Source of the DNA: CAMTVQ01 sp947085255
GTDB taxonomy: Bacteria > Bacteroidota > Bacteroidia > Sphingobacteriales > Sphingobacteriaceae
Direction: 5' to 3'
Assembly: GCA_947085255.1 (NCBI GenBank)
Contig: CAMTVQ010000002.1
Coordinates: 62,001-126,000, forward strand
Length of the DNA: 64,000 nt
Part shown: positions 8,196 through 16,048 of the stretch, piece after piece
Layout: the number at the start of each line of letters is the position of its first letter
Numbering within the stretch: position 1 is the first letter of the stretch
The notes under the pieces: generated by a model
Databases searched by the model: none
The model's input: the letters and a program-made list of their open reading frames with translations, nothing else
What the model was told of the DNA's origin: nothing
Made by a program: the position numbers and the translations under genes

Positions 8196-8200
8196 TGGCC

Positions 8201-8229
8201 TTGTAACAACACATATTTAAGTAAGTTTG
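8201..8229 (+). promoter_or_regulatory. Bacteroidota promoter of ferredoxin gene, leaderless
   Basis: TTG (8201-8203), an 18-bp spacer and TAAGTTTG (8222-8229) match the Bacteroidota -33/-7 layout. The ATG is at 8233, so the transcript should begin at the start codon. Confidence 0.7.
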
Positions 8230-8232
8230 CGC

Positions 8233-8550
8233 ATGAGATTCAAAAAACATGTTTTTATTTGCGTTAACGAACGTCCCGAAGGCAAGAAATGTTGTGGTGA
8301 GGGACATGGAATGGCATTAGTAAATGAGTTTAAACGATTAATAAAGGATCAAGGACTACAAGTAACGATGCGTGCCCAAAAAACAGGCTGTTTTGATTTA
8401 TGTGCTTTTGGCCCAACGGTAATGATTTACCCCGAAGGAAGAATATATGGCAAGGTACAACTTAGCGATGTAAGTGATATTATAGAGTTAGATTTGAAAG
8501 AGAATAAAGTCGTAACACGATTATTGGTAGAACTGCCAATCGTTTCCTAA
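8233..8550 (+). CDS. Thioredoxin-like [2Fe-2S] ferredoxin
   Basis: A 105-residue protein of the (2Fe-2S) ferredoxin-domain family with thioredoxin fold, related to the small subunit of NADH dehydrogenase and hydrogenases. The four likely cluster ligands are among C10, C20 or C21, C53 and C57 (FICVNERPEGKKCCGEG and GCFDLCAFGP). The ATG at 8233 is chosen over an in-frame TTG at 8227 because that TTG is part of the -7 promoter box. Partner and pathway are unknown; it stands alone ahead of the MerR-type regulator. Confidence 0.88.
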   Translation: MRFKKHVFICVNERPEGKKCCGEGHGMALVNEFKRLIKDQGLQVTMRAQKTGCFDLCAFGPTVMIYPEGRIYGKVQLSDVSDIIELDLKENKVVTRLLVELPIVS

Positions 8551-8666
8551 AAAGGTACTTTTCAATAACAGCTCAGAAATGCGCAGAATGATTCTAAATT
8601 TTAATATAAAGCGCTTTTAAGAAACATCTTTAGCTTTATGCTGTTGAATGATCTATTGTAGCACTA

Positions 8667-9566
8667 ATGAGAAATTTTTCTATTCGAGACATTGAATCAC
8701 TTACTGGCATAAAAGCTGGCACAATACGTATTTGGGAACAGCGATACAATCTCATTACTCCAAAACGTACCAGCACAAATATTAGGTACTATGACGATAC
8801 CGATTTGCGACTATTGCTCAATATTTCGGTACTCACCAGCAATGGATATAAAATATCGGAAATAGCACAATTAAGCACACCCATTATTGCTGAAAAAGTA
8901 CGTTGTTTATTGGAAGATAGCGCCACTGCCTGTTTACAAAAAAATGCGCTTTGCGATGCCATGATACATATGGATGAAAGTGCTTTTGATAAAATACTAC
9001 ATACCTCTATCCTAAAAATGGGATTTGAGAACACCATGGAAAACCTGATACTGCCTTTTTTGAAAAAAATTGGCAACATGTGGCAAACAGGAGCTATTAA
9101 TCCCGCACATGAGCATTTTGTATCTCACCTTATCCGTCAAAAATTAATGGTGGCTATAGATGGTATTTCTATTACCCCAAATTGCGAGATTAAAAAGTTC
9201 TTATTGTTTTTACCAGCGGGAGAAAATCACGACATCAGTTTGTTGTATGCCAAATATCTCATAAAATCTAGGGGACATTTTGTGCTTTACTTAGGCAACA
9301 ATATCCCATTAACTGATTTAGAGACCGTATCGCTCCATTTTAAGCCAGATTATGCACTTACCTTACTCACATCTGGATTAGTCACAGACCCTACTGCTAC
9401 TACACACACAATTAGCCAAAAACTAAATTGTCCTTTGCTTATTTCTGGAGCTCAGGTAATAGATAAAGTAGAAAGCACAGAAGATATCATCGTGCTTAAA
9501 GGTATATCTTGTTTATTGAAACAACTTGCCTTGTTTAGTACTGCTTCTGTAGAAGCAGTTGCCTAA
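8667..9566 (+). CDS. MerR-type regulator with CarH/LitR-like B12 photosensor domain
   Basis: A 299-residue regulator. Residues about 3-72 form a MerR winged helix (IRDIESLTGIKAGTIRIWEQRYNLI); 90-165 form the helical cap of B12-binding proteins; 175-295 form the Rossmann-like cobalamin domain. The cap carries W139-X9-E149-H150, the W-X9-EH signature of CarH/LitR light sensors that bind adenosylcobalamin, and H188 in GENHDIS is in the place of the lower axial histidine. The residue after W139 is Gln, where I recall T. thermophilus CarH having a His that ligates cobalt after illumination. A photolyase lies 5 kb downstream, a typical target of LitR. Light sensing is inferred, not shown. Confidence 0.85.
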   Translation: MRNFSIRDIESLTGIKAGTIRIWEQRYNLITPKRTSTNIRYYDDTDLRLLLNISVLTSNGYKISEIAQLSTPIIAEKVRCLLEDSATACLQKNALCDAMIHMDESAFDKILHTSILKMGFENTMENLILPFLKKIGNMWQTGAINPAHEHFVSHLIRQKLMVAIDGISITPNCEIKKFLLFLPAGENHDISLLYAKYLIKSRGHFVLYLGNNIPLTDLETVSLHFKPDYALTLLTSGLVTDPTATTHTISQKLNCPLLISGAQVIDKVESTEDIIVLKGISCLLKQLALFSTASVEAVA

Positions 9567-9760
9567 TTTGAAAGAAGAGTAGCTACTCAAACCAAATATC
9601 AAAGGCCCTTTTGGCGGAGAGGGCGGGATTATTCCGCTGCGCTCCATGAATCCTCCACGGGCTTTTACCCACAACCCGTCGGATTTCAAACCAGTTCTCA
9701 TCCCTCCTCAATCACACTAAACAAAAAAAGCACAACGTTGTAGTTGCACTTCCATTTTTT
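9567..9760. other. Intergenic region without gene, tRNA-like remnant
   Basis: The space between the MerR gene and tRNA-Ser holds the tRNA 3'-end duplicate and a GC-richer stretch than its neighbours (9610-9710). A 62-codon minus-strand open frame covers it, but it reads through the repeat and has no recognisable start context, so I do not call a gene. Confidence 0.5.
9609..9630 (-). repeat. Partial duplicate of tRNA-Ser 3' end
   Basis: The 19-base stretch TGGCGGAGAGGGCGGGATT (9612-9630) plus three preceding T repeats the 3' end of the tRNA-Ser gene at 9758-9779, offset by 149 bp. No complete cloverleaf could be drawn for it. Confidence 0.75.
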
Positions 9761-9850
9761 TGGCGGAGAGGGCGGGATTCGAACCCGCGATACCCTTGCG
9801 AGTATACTAGCTTTCCAAGCTAGCTCGTTCGGCCACTCTGACACCTCTCC
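9761..9850 (-). tRNA. tRNA-Ser(GGA)
   Basis: Read on the minus strand it folds as a class II tRNA of 90 bases including an encoded CCA (9761-9763). The acceptor stem GGAGAGG pairs with CCTCTCC, the T-arm is GCGGG-TTCGAAT-CCCGC, and the anticodon arm CTAGC-TTGGAAA-GCTAG carries anticodon GGA. The long variable arm (TATACTCGCAAGGGTA) is as expected for serine tRNAs. Confidence 0.95.
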
Positions 9851-9872
9851 TTTTTTTGAACGCCCAAAGGTA

Positions 9873-10892
9873 TCAATTTTCAGTCAACTCGCCCCGTAGG
9901 CTTTGCTCCATTTGCATTTTTAGTTCGCTATCCGAAAGTTGCTGAGGCAGTAAAAACATCAGTTTTGTGAGTGCCGCTTCAAAAGTCATATCATACCCAC
10001 TTATTACTCCTAAACTCACCAAATGACTACTTGTAGCATAACGCCCCAATTCTACAGAACCACCTGCGCACTGCGTAATAGCTACAATTAATTTTCCAGC
10101 GGTTATAGCAGTACTTAATTCATCAATAAACCATTGTTCGGTAGCTGTGTTGCCCGAACCAAAGGCTTCGATAATAATTGCTTTATGAGTGTTTTCTTGC
10201 AATACGGCATGCACACTGGCAGGACTAATACCTGGAAAAAGTTTTAAACTGCCTACTTGCGTACTCATCTGTTTGTATACTCGTAGCGCTTTTGTAGAAG
10301 TTGTACGCAATTCGTTCTCGCTAAAAAGCAAATGCACCCCTGCCTCGGCTAGTGGCTGGTAATTTGGTGATTGAAATGCTTCAAACTTAGTAGCGTGTGC
10401 CTTAGTAGAACGATTACCACGCAACAACAAGTAATCAAAGTAAATACATACTTCGGGCACTAATGGATGACCATTTTTGCGCGATGCAGCAATTTCAATT
10501 GCTGTGATTAAATTTTCTTTGGCATCTGTTCTTATCTGCCCAATAGGCAATTGCGACCCTGTAAATACTACTGGTTTACTTAAATTTTCGAGTAAAAAAC
10601 TTAGTGCAGAAGCTGTATAAGCCATTGTATCGGTACCGTGCAATACTACAAAGCCATCGTACTTTTCATAATTTTCGGCGATTAATGCAGCTAGCTCTAT
10701 CCATATTTCCGGTTTCATGTCCGACGAATCTATAATGGGACTAAAAGAGTGTACCGTTAAACGATGATCGAAACGCTGCAATTCGGGTACATTTTGCAAA
10801 ACCTGTTCAAAATCAAACGGCTTAAGCATTCCCGTATGTGCATCATGCACCATACCTATGGTACCTCCTGTATATATAATGAGTATATCCAT
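9873..10892 (-). CDS. ansA: Type I (cytoplasmic) L-asparaginase
   Basis: Hydrolyses asparagine to aspartate and ammonia. At 339 residues without signal peptide it fits the cytoplasmic type I. Motifs: the N-terminal catalytic-threonine loop IYTGGTIGM (about 6-14), DSSDMKP, the second catalytic threonine in VLHGTDTMAYTAS (about 83-95), and the conserved lysine in RTDAKENL. It starts 3 bp after the end of tatD, so the two are one transcriptional unit. Confidence 0.95.
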   Translation of the reverse strand: MDILIIYTGGTIGMVHDAHTGMLKPFDFEQVLQNVPELQRFDHRLTVHSFSPIIDSSDMKPEIWIELAALIAENYEKYDGFVVLHGTDTMAYTASALSFLLENLSKPVVFTGSQLPIGQIRTDAKENLITAIEIAASRKNGHPLVPEVCIYFDYLLLRGNRSTKAHATKFEAFQSPNYQPLAEAGVHLLFSENELRTTSTKALRVYKQMSTQVGSLKLFPGISPASVHAVLQENTHKAIIIEAFGSGNTATEQWFIDELSTAITAGKLIVAITQCAGGSVELGRYATSSHLVSLGVISGYDMTFEAALTKLMFLLPQQLSDSELKMQMEQSLRGELTEN

Positions 10893-10895
10893 TTT

Positions 10896-11660
10896 TTATA
10901 CGCCAAATATCAGTTTAGAATTTTGTGTGGTAATTGTTGCTACTTCCTCAATACTTATGTGTTTTATATCAGCTACTTTTTGAGCAACATGGTACAAGTA
11001 GGCACTTTCGTTGGGTTTACCTCTAAACGGTACAGGAGGCAAATACGGCGAGTCGGTTTCGAGCACAATATTTGATAGTGATACGTTTTCCAACACTTTA
11101 TCCAAACCTGCATTTTTATACGTTACCACACCACCAATACCCAAATAAAACCCCAAGGCAATTACTTGGTTAGCTTGTTCTATTGTTCCGGTAAAGCAAT
11201 GGAAAATTCCGCGTAGCAATTCGTCTTTTTCTTCTTGTAAAATGGCTAACACCTCATCAAATGCATCTCTGCAATGGATTACAATAGGTAATTGTAATTT
11301 TTTAGCCCAGGCTATTTGTTTGCGGAAAGCCGCTTGCTGTTGTACTAAAAAGGTTTTATCCCAATACAAATCAATGCCTATTTCGCCAATAGCAACTATC
11401 TTTTTATTGAGGTGCTGTTCGATTACGGCTAGTTCCTCTTCTACTCGCTCGTTTACCGAACAGGGGTGCAAACCCATCATAGCAAAGCAATGCTCAGGGT
11501 AATTACCTGCCAAACGCCATACATCCGCAACCGATTCGCTATCAATATTTGGCAAGAAAAATCGGGTTACACCTGCATCAAAAGCACGTTGCATCATACT
11601 GGCTTCATCTGTAGCCAATGCAGGTAAATAAATATGGGTGTGGGTATCGGTAAGTATCAT
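10896..11660 (-). CDS. tatD: TatD family metal-dependent DNase
   Basis: A 254-residue TIM-barrel hydrolase of the TatD/YcfH family, metal-dependent nucleases acting on DNA and implicated in DNA quality control. The metal ligands are visible: HTHIYLP near the start, GEIGIDLYWDK (about 92-102), HCRDAF (about 129), HCFTGT (about 154) and ETDSPYLPP (about 203). A terminator hairpin for the upstream FKBP gene ends directly before the ATG, leaving a run of five T against the start codon; how this gene is transcribed is not obvious. Confidence 0.94.
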   Translation of the reverse strand: MILTDTHTHIYLPALATDEASMMQRAFDAGVTRFFLPNIDSESVADVWRLAGNYPEHCFAMMGLHPCSVNERVEEELAVIEQHLNKKIVAIGEIGIDLYWDKTFLVQQQAAFRKQIAWAKKLQLPIVIHCRDAFDEVLAILQEEKDELLRGIFHCFTGTIEQANQVIALGFYLGIGGVVTYKNAGLDKVLENVSLSNIVLETDSPYLPPVPFRGKPNESAYLYHVAQKVADIKHISIEEVATITTQNSKLIFGV

Positions 11661-11666
11661 AAAAAG

Positions 11667-11698
11667 AAACGCCTGTAAGAATCATCTTACAGGCGTTT
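11667..11698 (-). terminator. Terminator between FKBP gene and tatD
   Basis: A 14-bp perfect stem (ACGCCTGTAAGA arm) with a 4-base loop, followed on the minus strand by T-rich sequence that runs directly into the tatD ATG at 11660. Confidence 0.9.
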
Positions 11699-11711
11699 TT
11701 GGAGTGTTTTA

Positions 11712-12560
11712 CTACTTAATGTCTATCAATTCTACATCAAAAATGAGTGGTTCAAATGGACCGATTGACCCACCTGCGCCTCTAGCACCATATCCTAATT
11801 TAGAAGGAATAAGTAATGTAGCTTTAGCACCTTTGTTTAACAACGCAATACCTTCGTCCCAGCCTTTTATTACCTGACCTACACCAATAGTAAATTCAAA
11901 TGGTTCATTACGATCTACAGAAGAATCGAATTTTTGGCCATTGACCAATCTACCTGTGTAATGCACAACTACTGTTTTGCCATTTTCGGGCTTAGGGCCA
12001 GTTGCAGCTTGGGTAATAACATATTGCAAGCCACTTTCTGTTTTTTCAGGCTGTAACTTATTATCTGCTATATATTTAGACAACACAACTGTTTCTTCTT
12101 TCTCTTTCATTTCTGCTTCTGCTTGTTGCTCTCTTAAAAGGGCATCTTGATTAGTTACCTTATTTACTTTTATGTAAAACTTAAGTGCTGTTCCCTTTTC
12201 GATAAAAGGAGGCAGAGGTTGACGAAACGTTTTTTGAAATAACGAATCAGCATTGATCTTAAAAATTCCGCTATCGCCAAGTGTTAACAATTTCAAGGCA
12301 TCGTTTAAATCGCCTTTAAAATCGCCATCGCTTACAATAAGTTGTACCGGCTGGCCAATTACTTTCTTATTATCAAACAAGATAGAATCTTTAGCATTAG
12401 CATAACTTAAATCTACAAAAACAACGTCATTATTTTTGATACGCTCACCTTTATTTGGCTTTACGATAACGTACTCTAATCCACTTTTTGTTTTTTCGAA
12501 CTTTTGCGCAAATGCCGTTGTTGCAAACAGCACTGTTGCTATAATTAGTATCTTTTTCAT
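11712..12560 (-). CDS. Exported FKBP-type peptidyl-prolyl isomerase
   Basis: A 282-residue periplasmic prolyl isomerase. A signal peptide (MKKILIIATVLFATTAFAQ) precedes a degenerate FKBP-like N-terminal half (about 25-150), a linker helix rich in Glu/Lys, and a canonical FKBP domain (about 170-282) with VVVHYTGRLVNGQKFDSS, EFTIGVGQVIKGWDEG and IPSKLGYGARGAGG. It shares this layout with the next gene upstream, suggesting tandem duplication. Its minus-strand -7 box TATTTTTG is at 12599-12606 and the leader contains the repeat element at 12555-12646. Confidence 0.93.
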   Translation of the reverse strand: MKKILIIATVLFATTAFAQKFEKTKSGLEYVIVKPNKGERIKNNDVVFVDLSYANAKDSILFDNKKVIGQPVQLIVSDGDFKGDLNDALKLLTLGDSGIFKINADSLFQKTFRQPLPPFIEKGTALKFYIKVNKVTNQDALLREQQAEAEMKEKEETVVLSKYIADNKLQPEKTESGLQYVITQAATGPKPENGKTVVVHYTGRLVNGQKFDSSVDRNEPFEFTIGVGQVIKGWDEGIALLNKGAKATLLIPSKLGYGARGAGGSIGPFEPLIFDVELIDIK

Positions 12561-12646
12561 CTGTTTATTTTTGATTTTTTATGGTCAGATGGAACTCGCA
12601 AAAATAATCATCACCCTTGTGGTAAGAACTAACATGCTCGTTTCAT
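12555..12646 (-). repeat. Intergenic repeat element, copy 2
   Basis: Second copy of the element at 4431-4525, with the same end blocks. Here the CAGATG arm contains the start codon of the FKBP gene, so a CATCTG/CAGATG hairpin in the mRNA would involve the start site. Confidence 0.6.
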
Positions 12647-12674
12647 TTGTTTAAAATTTAGGTGGTTAAAGCTA

Positions 12675-13547
12675 TTACTTCTTTACAACATCTATTAATT
12701 GTACATCAAACAATAATGTTGCGTTGGCAGGTATTACACCACCACCAGCACCATTAGGACCATATCCTAAATGAGAAGGAATAACCAAAGTTGCTTTTGC
12801 TCCTTTTTTAAGCAAGGCAATACCTTCGTCCCATCCTGGAATTACTTGTCCTTCGCCAATTGGGAAACGGATAGCTTCGCGTCCTTCTGAAGAATCGAAC
12901 ACTTTACCATCTAATAGTTTACCTGTATATTTTACTACTACGGTATCACCAGATTGTGGCATTATGCCTGTTCCTTCACGGGTAATAATGTATTGCAAAC
13001 CTGTACCAGTAGCTTTTGCTTGTAACTTATTATCGGCAATGTACTGATCGATAATTTTCTTTTCGGCACCAATTTGTGTGGCTTTTTCGCGATCTAATTC
13101 TTCTTGCAATTTTGCTTTTGGTGTTACTTTATTAATTTTCAATTGAAAAGTAATTGGGCTACCTGCAGGAATAAACTCTGGACGAGGGAAACCAAATGTG
13201 CGTGTAAACAACGAATCAGCATTGATTTTGCACGTCATGCTATCGCCTGCTGTACACAACATTAAGGCATCCATTAAATCGCCTTTAAAAGTTGGTTTCA
13301 TAATCATTAAATCTACCTTACGACCTTGCTCATAGGTATTAAAAAGAACTGAATCCTTATCTAAAGAATCCGAATGGTATGAGTAAATCATATCCATACT
13401 GATATAATCACCTTCAGTGATTTTAGCACCTTCATTTTCGGTATGAATTTTATACGTTAAGCCATCATCAGTTGTCTTAAAGCCATCTCCGCAGCTTTGC
13501 AAAAGTGCCATTGCAACGGCGCTTATAAGAATTAGTTTTTTTTGCAT
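12675..13547 (-). CDS. FKBP-type peptidyl-prolyl isomerase lipoprotein
   Basis: A 290-residue paralogue of the adjacent FKBP gene, but with a lipoprotein signal (MQKKLILISAVAMALLQSC, lipobox LQSC) in place of a cleavable signal peptide. It has the same order of a diverged FKBP-like N-terminal half with SLDKDSVLFNTY and GDSMTCKINADSLF, then a canonical C-terminal domain with VVVKYTGKLLDGKVFDSS, GQVIPGWDEG and IPSHLGYGPNGAGGG. Likely anchored in the outer membrane facing the periplasm, acting on exported proteins. It lies 13 bp after nrnA on the same strand. Confidence 0.93.
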   Translation of the reverse strand: MQKKLILISAVAMALLQSCGDGFKTTDDGLTYKIHTENEGAKITEGDYISMDMIYSYHSDSLDKDSVLFNTYEQGRKVDLMIMKPTFKGDLMDALMLCTAGDSMTCKINADSLFTRTFGFPRPEFIPAGSPITFQLKINKVTPKAKLQEELDREKATQIGAEKKIIDQYIADNKLQAKATGTGLQYIITREGTGIMPQSGDTVVVKYTGKLLDGKVFDSSEGREAIRFPIGEGQVIPGWDEGIALLKKGAKATLVIPSHLGYGPNGAGGGVIPANATLLFDVQLIDVVKK

Positions 13548-13560
13548 GTTCTATTTGTTT

Positions 13561-14568
13561 TTATTGATTTAATAATTGTTTGTATTCTGGTAAAATTGAT
13601 TTGAATTTATGAACTACCGCGTCTAATGGTTCTTTAGACTGTCCGCCTGCTGCATTGCGATGCCCGCCACCTTCAAAATACTTTTGGGCAAATTCGTTTG
13701 CTGGAAACTCTCCCTTAGAACGAAAAGATAGCTTTACTAAATCTTTACGCTCTACAATAAAGGCTGCAAATTTAATACCCGCTATTGCCAAGGCATAGTT
13801 TACCACCCCTTCGGTATCGCCAGTAGTAATCTTATAACGCTCTAATTCCTCTTTATTAAGATAAATGAGTGCTGTATTGTATTCGTGGTAAATTTCTAAT
13901 TTGTCCTTTAAGCAAAACCCTAAAAATCGCAAACGCGATTCGGTAAAGGTATCGTACACTTGCTCGTGAATATGGGAATTATTAGCCCCCGCTTCTATCA
14001 AATCGGCTACTTTACGGTGCAAAGAAGAAGTAGTAGACGGAAAACGGAAAGAACCAGAATCTGTCATAATACCAGCGTACAAACACGTAGCTATTTCTTT
14101 AGTTAGTAAGGCTTTATCACCCATTAGTTCGATAAAATCTAACACTAACTCGGCAGTAGCGCAGGCTTTCGTACTCCATAGGCGGTAATCATCAAATCCT
14201 TGAGGAGCTAAATGGTGGTCAATCATCACCTTTACGGCTGCTGATTTTTCTACCAAAGCGCCTAACTCATAAATTCTACCCAGATGATTGAAATCCAAGC
14301 AAAAAATAAGTTCTGCATTCGCTATTATATTTGCCGTCTCTTCTAGATGTTCGGTATATACCAAAACATGTTCGTTGCCAGGCATCCACTGTAAAAAGTA
14401 GGCGTAATCACTAGGGGTAATTACTGTTACCTCGTGACCCTTTAACTTTAAGTAGTGATACAAGCCCAAAGACGAACCCATTGCATCACCATCGGGTTTG
14501 TGATGCGTTGTGATAACAATGCGCTTACTGGAGGAGAGGATGGCTTTAAGTGCCGATAAGTTTTCCAT
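13561..14568 (-). CDS. nrnA: DHH/DHHA1 phosphoesterase, NrnA-type oligoribonuclease/pAp phosphatase
   Basis: A 335-residue bifunctional nanoRNase and pAp phosphatase. The DHH domain shows ITTHHKPDGDAMGSS (metal site), CLDFNHLG and the name-giving MIDHHLAP; the C-terminal DHHA1 domain ends in GGGHRNAAGG. The ATG at 14568 is chosen over an in-frame TTG at 14580 because the latter overlaps a -7 box (TAACTTTG, 14578-14585 on the minus strand), leaving a leader of about 5 bases. The FKBP lipoprotein gene follows 13 bp after its stop. Confidence 0.92.
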   Translation of the reverse strand: MENLSALKAILSSSKRIVITTHHKPDGDAMGSSLGLYHYLKLKGHEVTVITPSDYAYFLQWMPGNEHVLVYTEHLEETANIIANAELIFCLDFNHLGRIYELGALVEKSAAVKVMIDHHLAPQGFDDYRLWSTKACATAELVLDFIELMGDKALLTKEIATCLYAGIMTDSGSFRFPSTTSSLHRKVADLIEAGANNSHIHEQVYDTFTESRLRFLGFCLKDKLEIYHEYNTALIYLNKEELERYKITTGDTEGVVNYALAIAGIKFAAFIVERKDLVKLSFRSKGEFPANEFAQKYFEGGGHRNAAGGQSKEPLDAVVHKFKSILPEYKQLLNQ

Positions 14569-14721
14569 TAAAGGAGGCAAAGTTATTGAAAATACTTACA
14601 TTTCAGTTGTAAATAATTTGTTTTTAACCAACTGAAAAGAATCGCTAAAACGCGCCTCGTTTATACCTATAAATAGTTGGAAACAGTAAAAACAAAGTGC
14701 TAAACTTTTACTTTTATAGCA

Positions 14722-16026
14722 ATGACTCCTATTTCTATTTTTTGGTTTAGAAGAGACCTTCGATTGGAAGACAATGCCGCATTGTATCACGCCCTTAAAT
14801 CAGGACTACAAGTCCTGCCTATTTTCGTTTTCGACATCAGTATATTAAATCAGTTGGAAGACAAAACGGATGCTCGTGTCTCTTTCATCCACCAAACAAT
14901 TAGTACATTAAAAAAAGAGCTGGAAGCATTAGGGACTTCTCTGTATGTACACCATGGAACAGCAACCGAGGCCTTCGGGAAATTACTAAACGAGTATAGT
15001 GTAAAAGCCGTTTATACGAACCATGACTATGAGCCATCGGCAATAGCACGTGATGAGCATATCACAACCTTATTGGGAGAATTAGGCATTCCGTTAAAAA
15101 CCTATAAAGACCAATGCATTTTTGAGAAATGCGAAGTAACAAAAGATGATGGTAAGCCTTATACTGTTTTTACGCCCTATAAAAACAAATGGCTTGCTAA
15201 GCTGAATGATTTTTATTTGAGCAGTTACCCTACCGAAAACTATTTCAAAAATCTTTACCAAACAACTGCTTTTACACTGCCTTCTTTAACTGAGGTAGGT
15301 TTTGAGCAATCAGCTATCCACTTTCCTCCAACAACCGATTTTGAGCATTTACTAAAAGATTACCAAACCAATAGAGATTACCCCGCATTAGGTGCTACAA
15401 CGCGTTTAAGTGTGCACTTACGTTTCGGGACGGTAAGCATTAGAAAATTGGCTAAGTTGGCTCAACAAACATCCGATACTTGGCTAAGCGAATTGATATG
15501 GCGTGATTTTTACTTTCAGATTCTGTATCATTTTCCGCATGCAACAAAAGGTGCTTTCAAACCTCAATACGATGCCATACAGTGGCGAAACAATGAAGTT
15601 GAATTTGAAAAATGGTGTAATGGGCAAACGGGTTACCCCATAGTAGATGCTGGCATGCGCGAGTTAAATACTACTGGATTTATGCACAACCGCGTACGCA
15701 TGATTGTTGCCAGTTTCCTCACCAAACACTTATTAATCGACTGGCGTTGGGGAGAGGCTTATTTTGCCAAAAAATTACTGGATTTTGACCTATCGGCTAA
15801 TAATGGTGGCTGGCAGTGGGCGGCGGGCAGTGGCTGCGATGCGGCTCCTTATTTCCGAATTTTTAACCCGTATGAGCAAACCAAAAAGTTTGATGCTGAT
15901 TTAAAATACATCCGTAAATGGGTACCCGAGTTTCAGCAATTAAATTACCAAAAACCTATAGTAGATCACAGTATGGCGAGAGAACGTTGCCTTACTGTAT
16001 ATAAAAATGCGCTAAAAACTGACTGA
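14722..16026 (+). CDS. phrB: Cryptochrome/deoxyribodipyrimidine photolyase
   Basis: A 434-residue class I photolyase-type flavoprotein that repairs UV-induced pyrimidine dimers with blue light. The N-terminal antenna-binding domain starts with FWFRRDLRLEDN; the C-terminal FAD-binding domain shows ATTRLSVHLRFGTVSIR, WRDFYFQILYHFP, GYPIVDAGMRELNTTGFMHNR and the signature WQWAAGSGCDAAPYFRIFNP (about 370-390). The overall motif set favours a CPD photolyase. The CarH-like regulator upstream in the window could control it. Confidence 0.94.
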   Translation: MTPISIFWFRRDLRLEDNAALYHALKSGLQVLPIFVFDISILNQLEDKTDARVSFIHQTISTLKKELEALGTSLYVHHGTATEAFGKLLNEYSVKAVYTNHDYEPSAIARDEHITTLLGELGIPLKTYKDQCIFEKCEVTKDDGKPYTVFTPYKNKWLAKLNDFYLSSYPTENYFKNLYQTTAFTLPSLTEVGFEQSAIHFPPTTDFEHLLKDYQTNRDYPALGATTRLSVHLRFGTVSIRKLAKLAQQTSDTWLSELIWRDFYFQILYHFPHATKGAFKPQYDAIQWRNNEVEFEKWCNGQTGYPIVDAGMRELNTTGFMHNRVRMIVASFLTKHLLIDWRWGEAYFAKKLLDFDLSANNGGWQWAAGSGCDAAPYFRIFNPYEQTKKFDADLKYIRKWVPEFQQLNYQKPIVDHSMARERCLTVYKNALKTD

Positions 16027-16048
16027 TTTAGGTCTGACTTGAAACACA

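Noticed and set aside
9513..9701. A 62-residue minus-strand gene before tRNA-Ser
   Set aside because: It overlaps the end of the MerR gene and reads through the tRNA 3'-end duplicate; most likely a chance frame.
9612..9710. A second tRNA gene next to tRNA-Ser
   Set aside because: Only the 3' end matches. A weak acceptor pairing with GGAGGGA can be drawn, but there is no valid T-loop, D-arm or anticodon arm.
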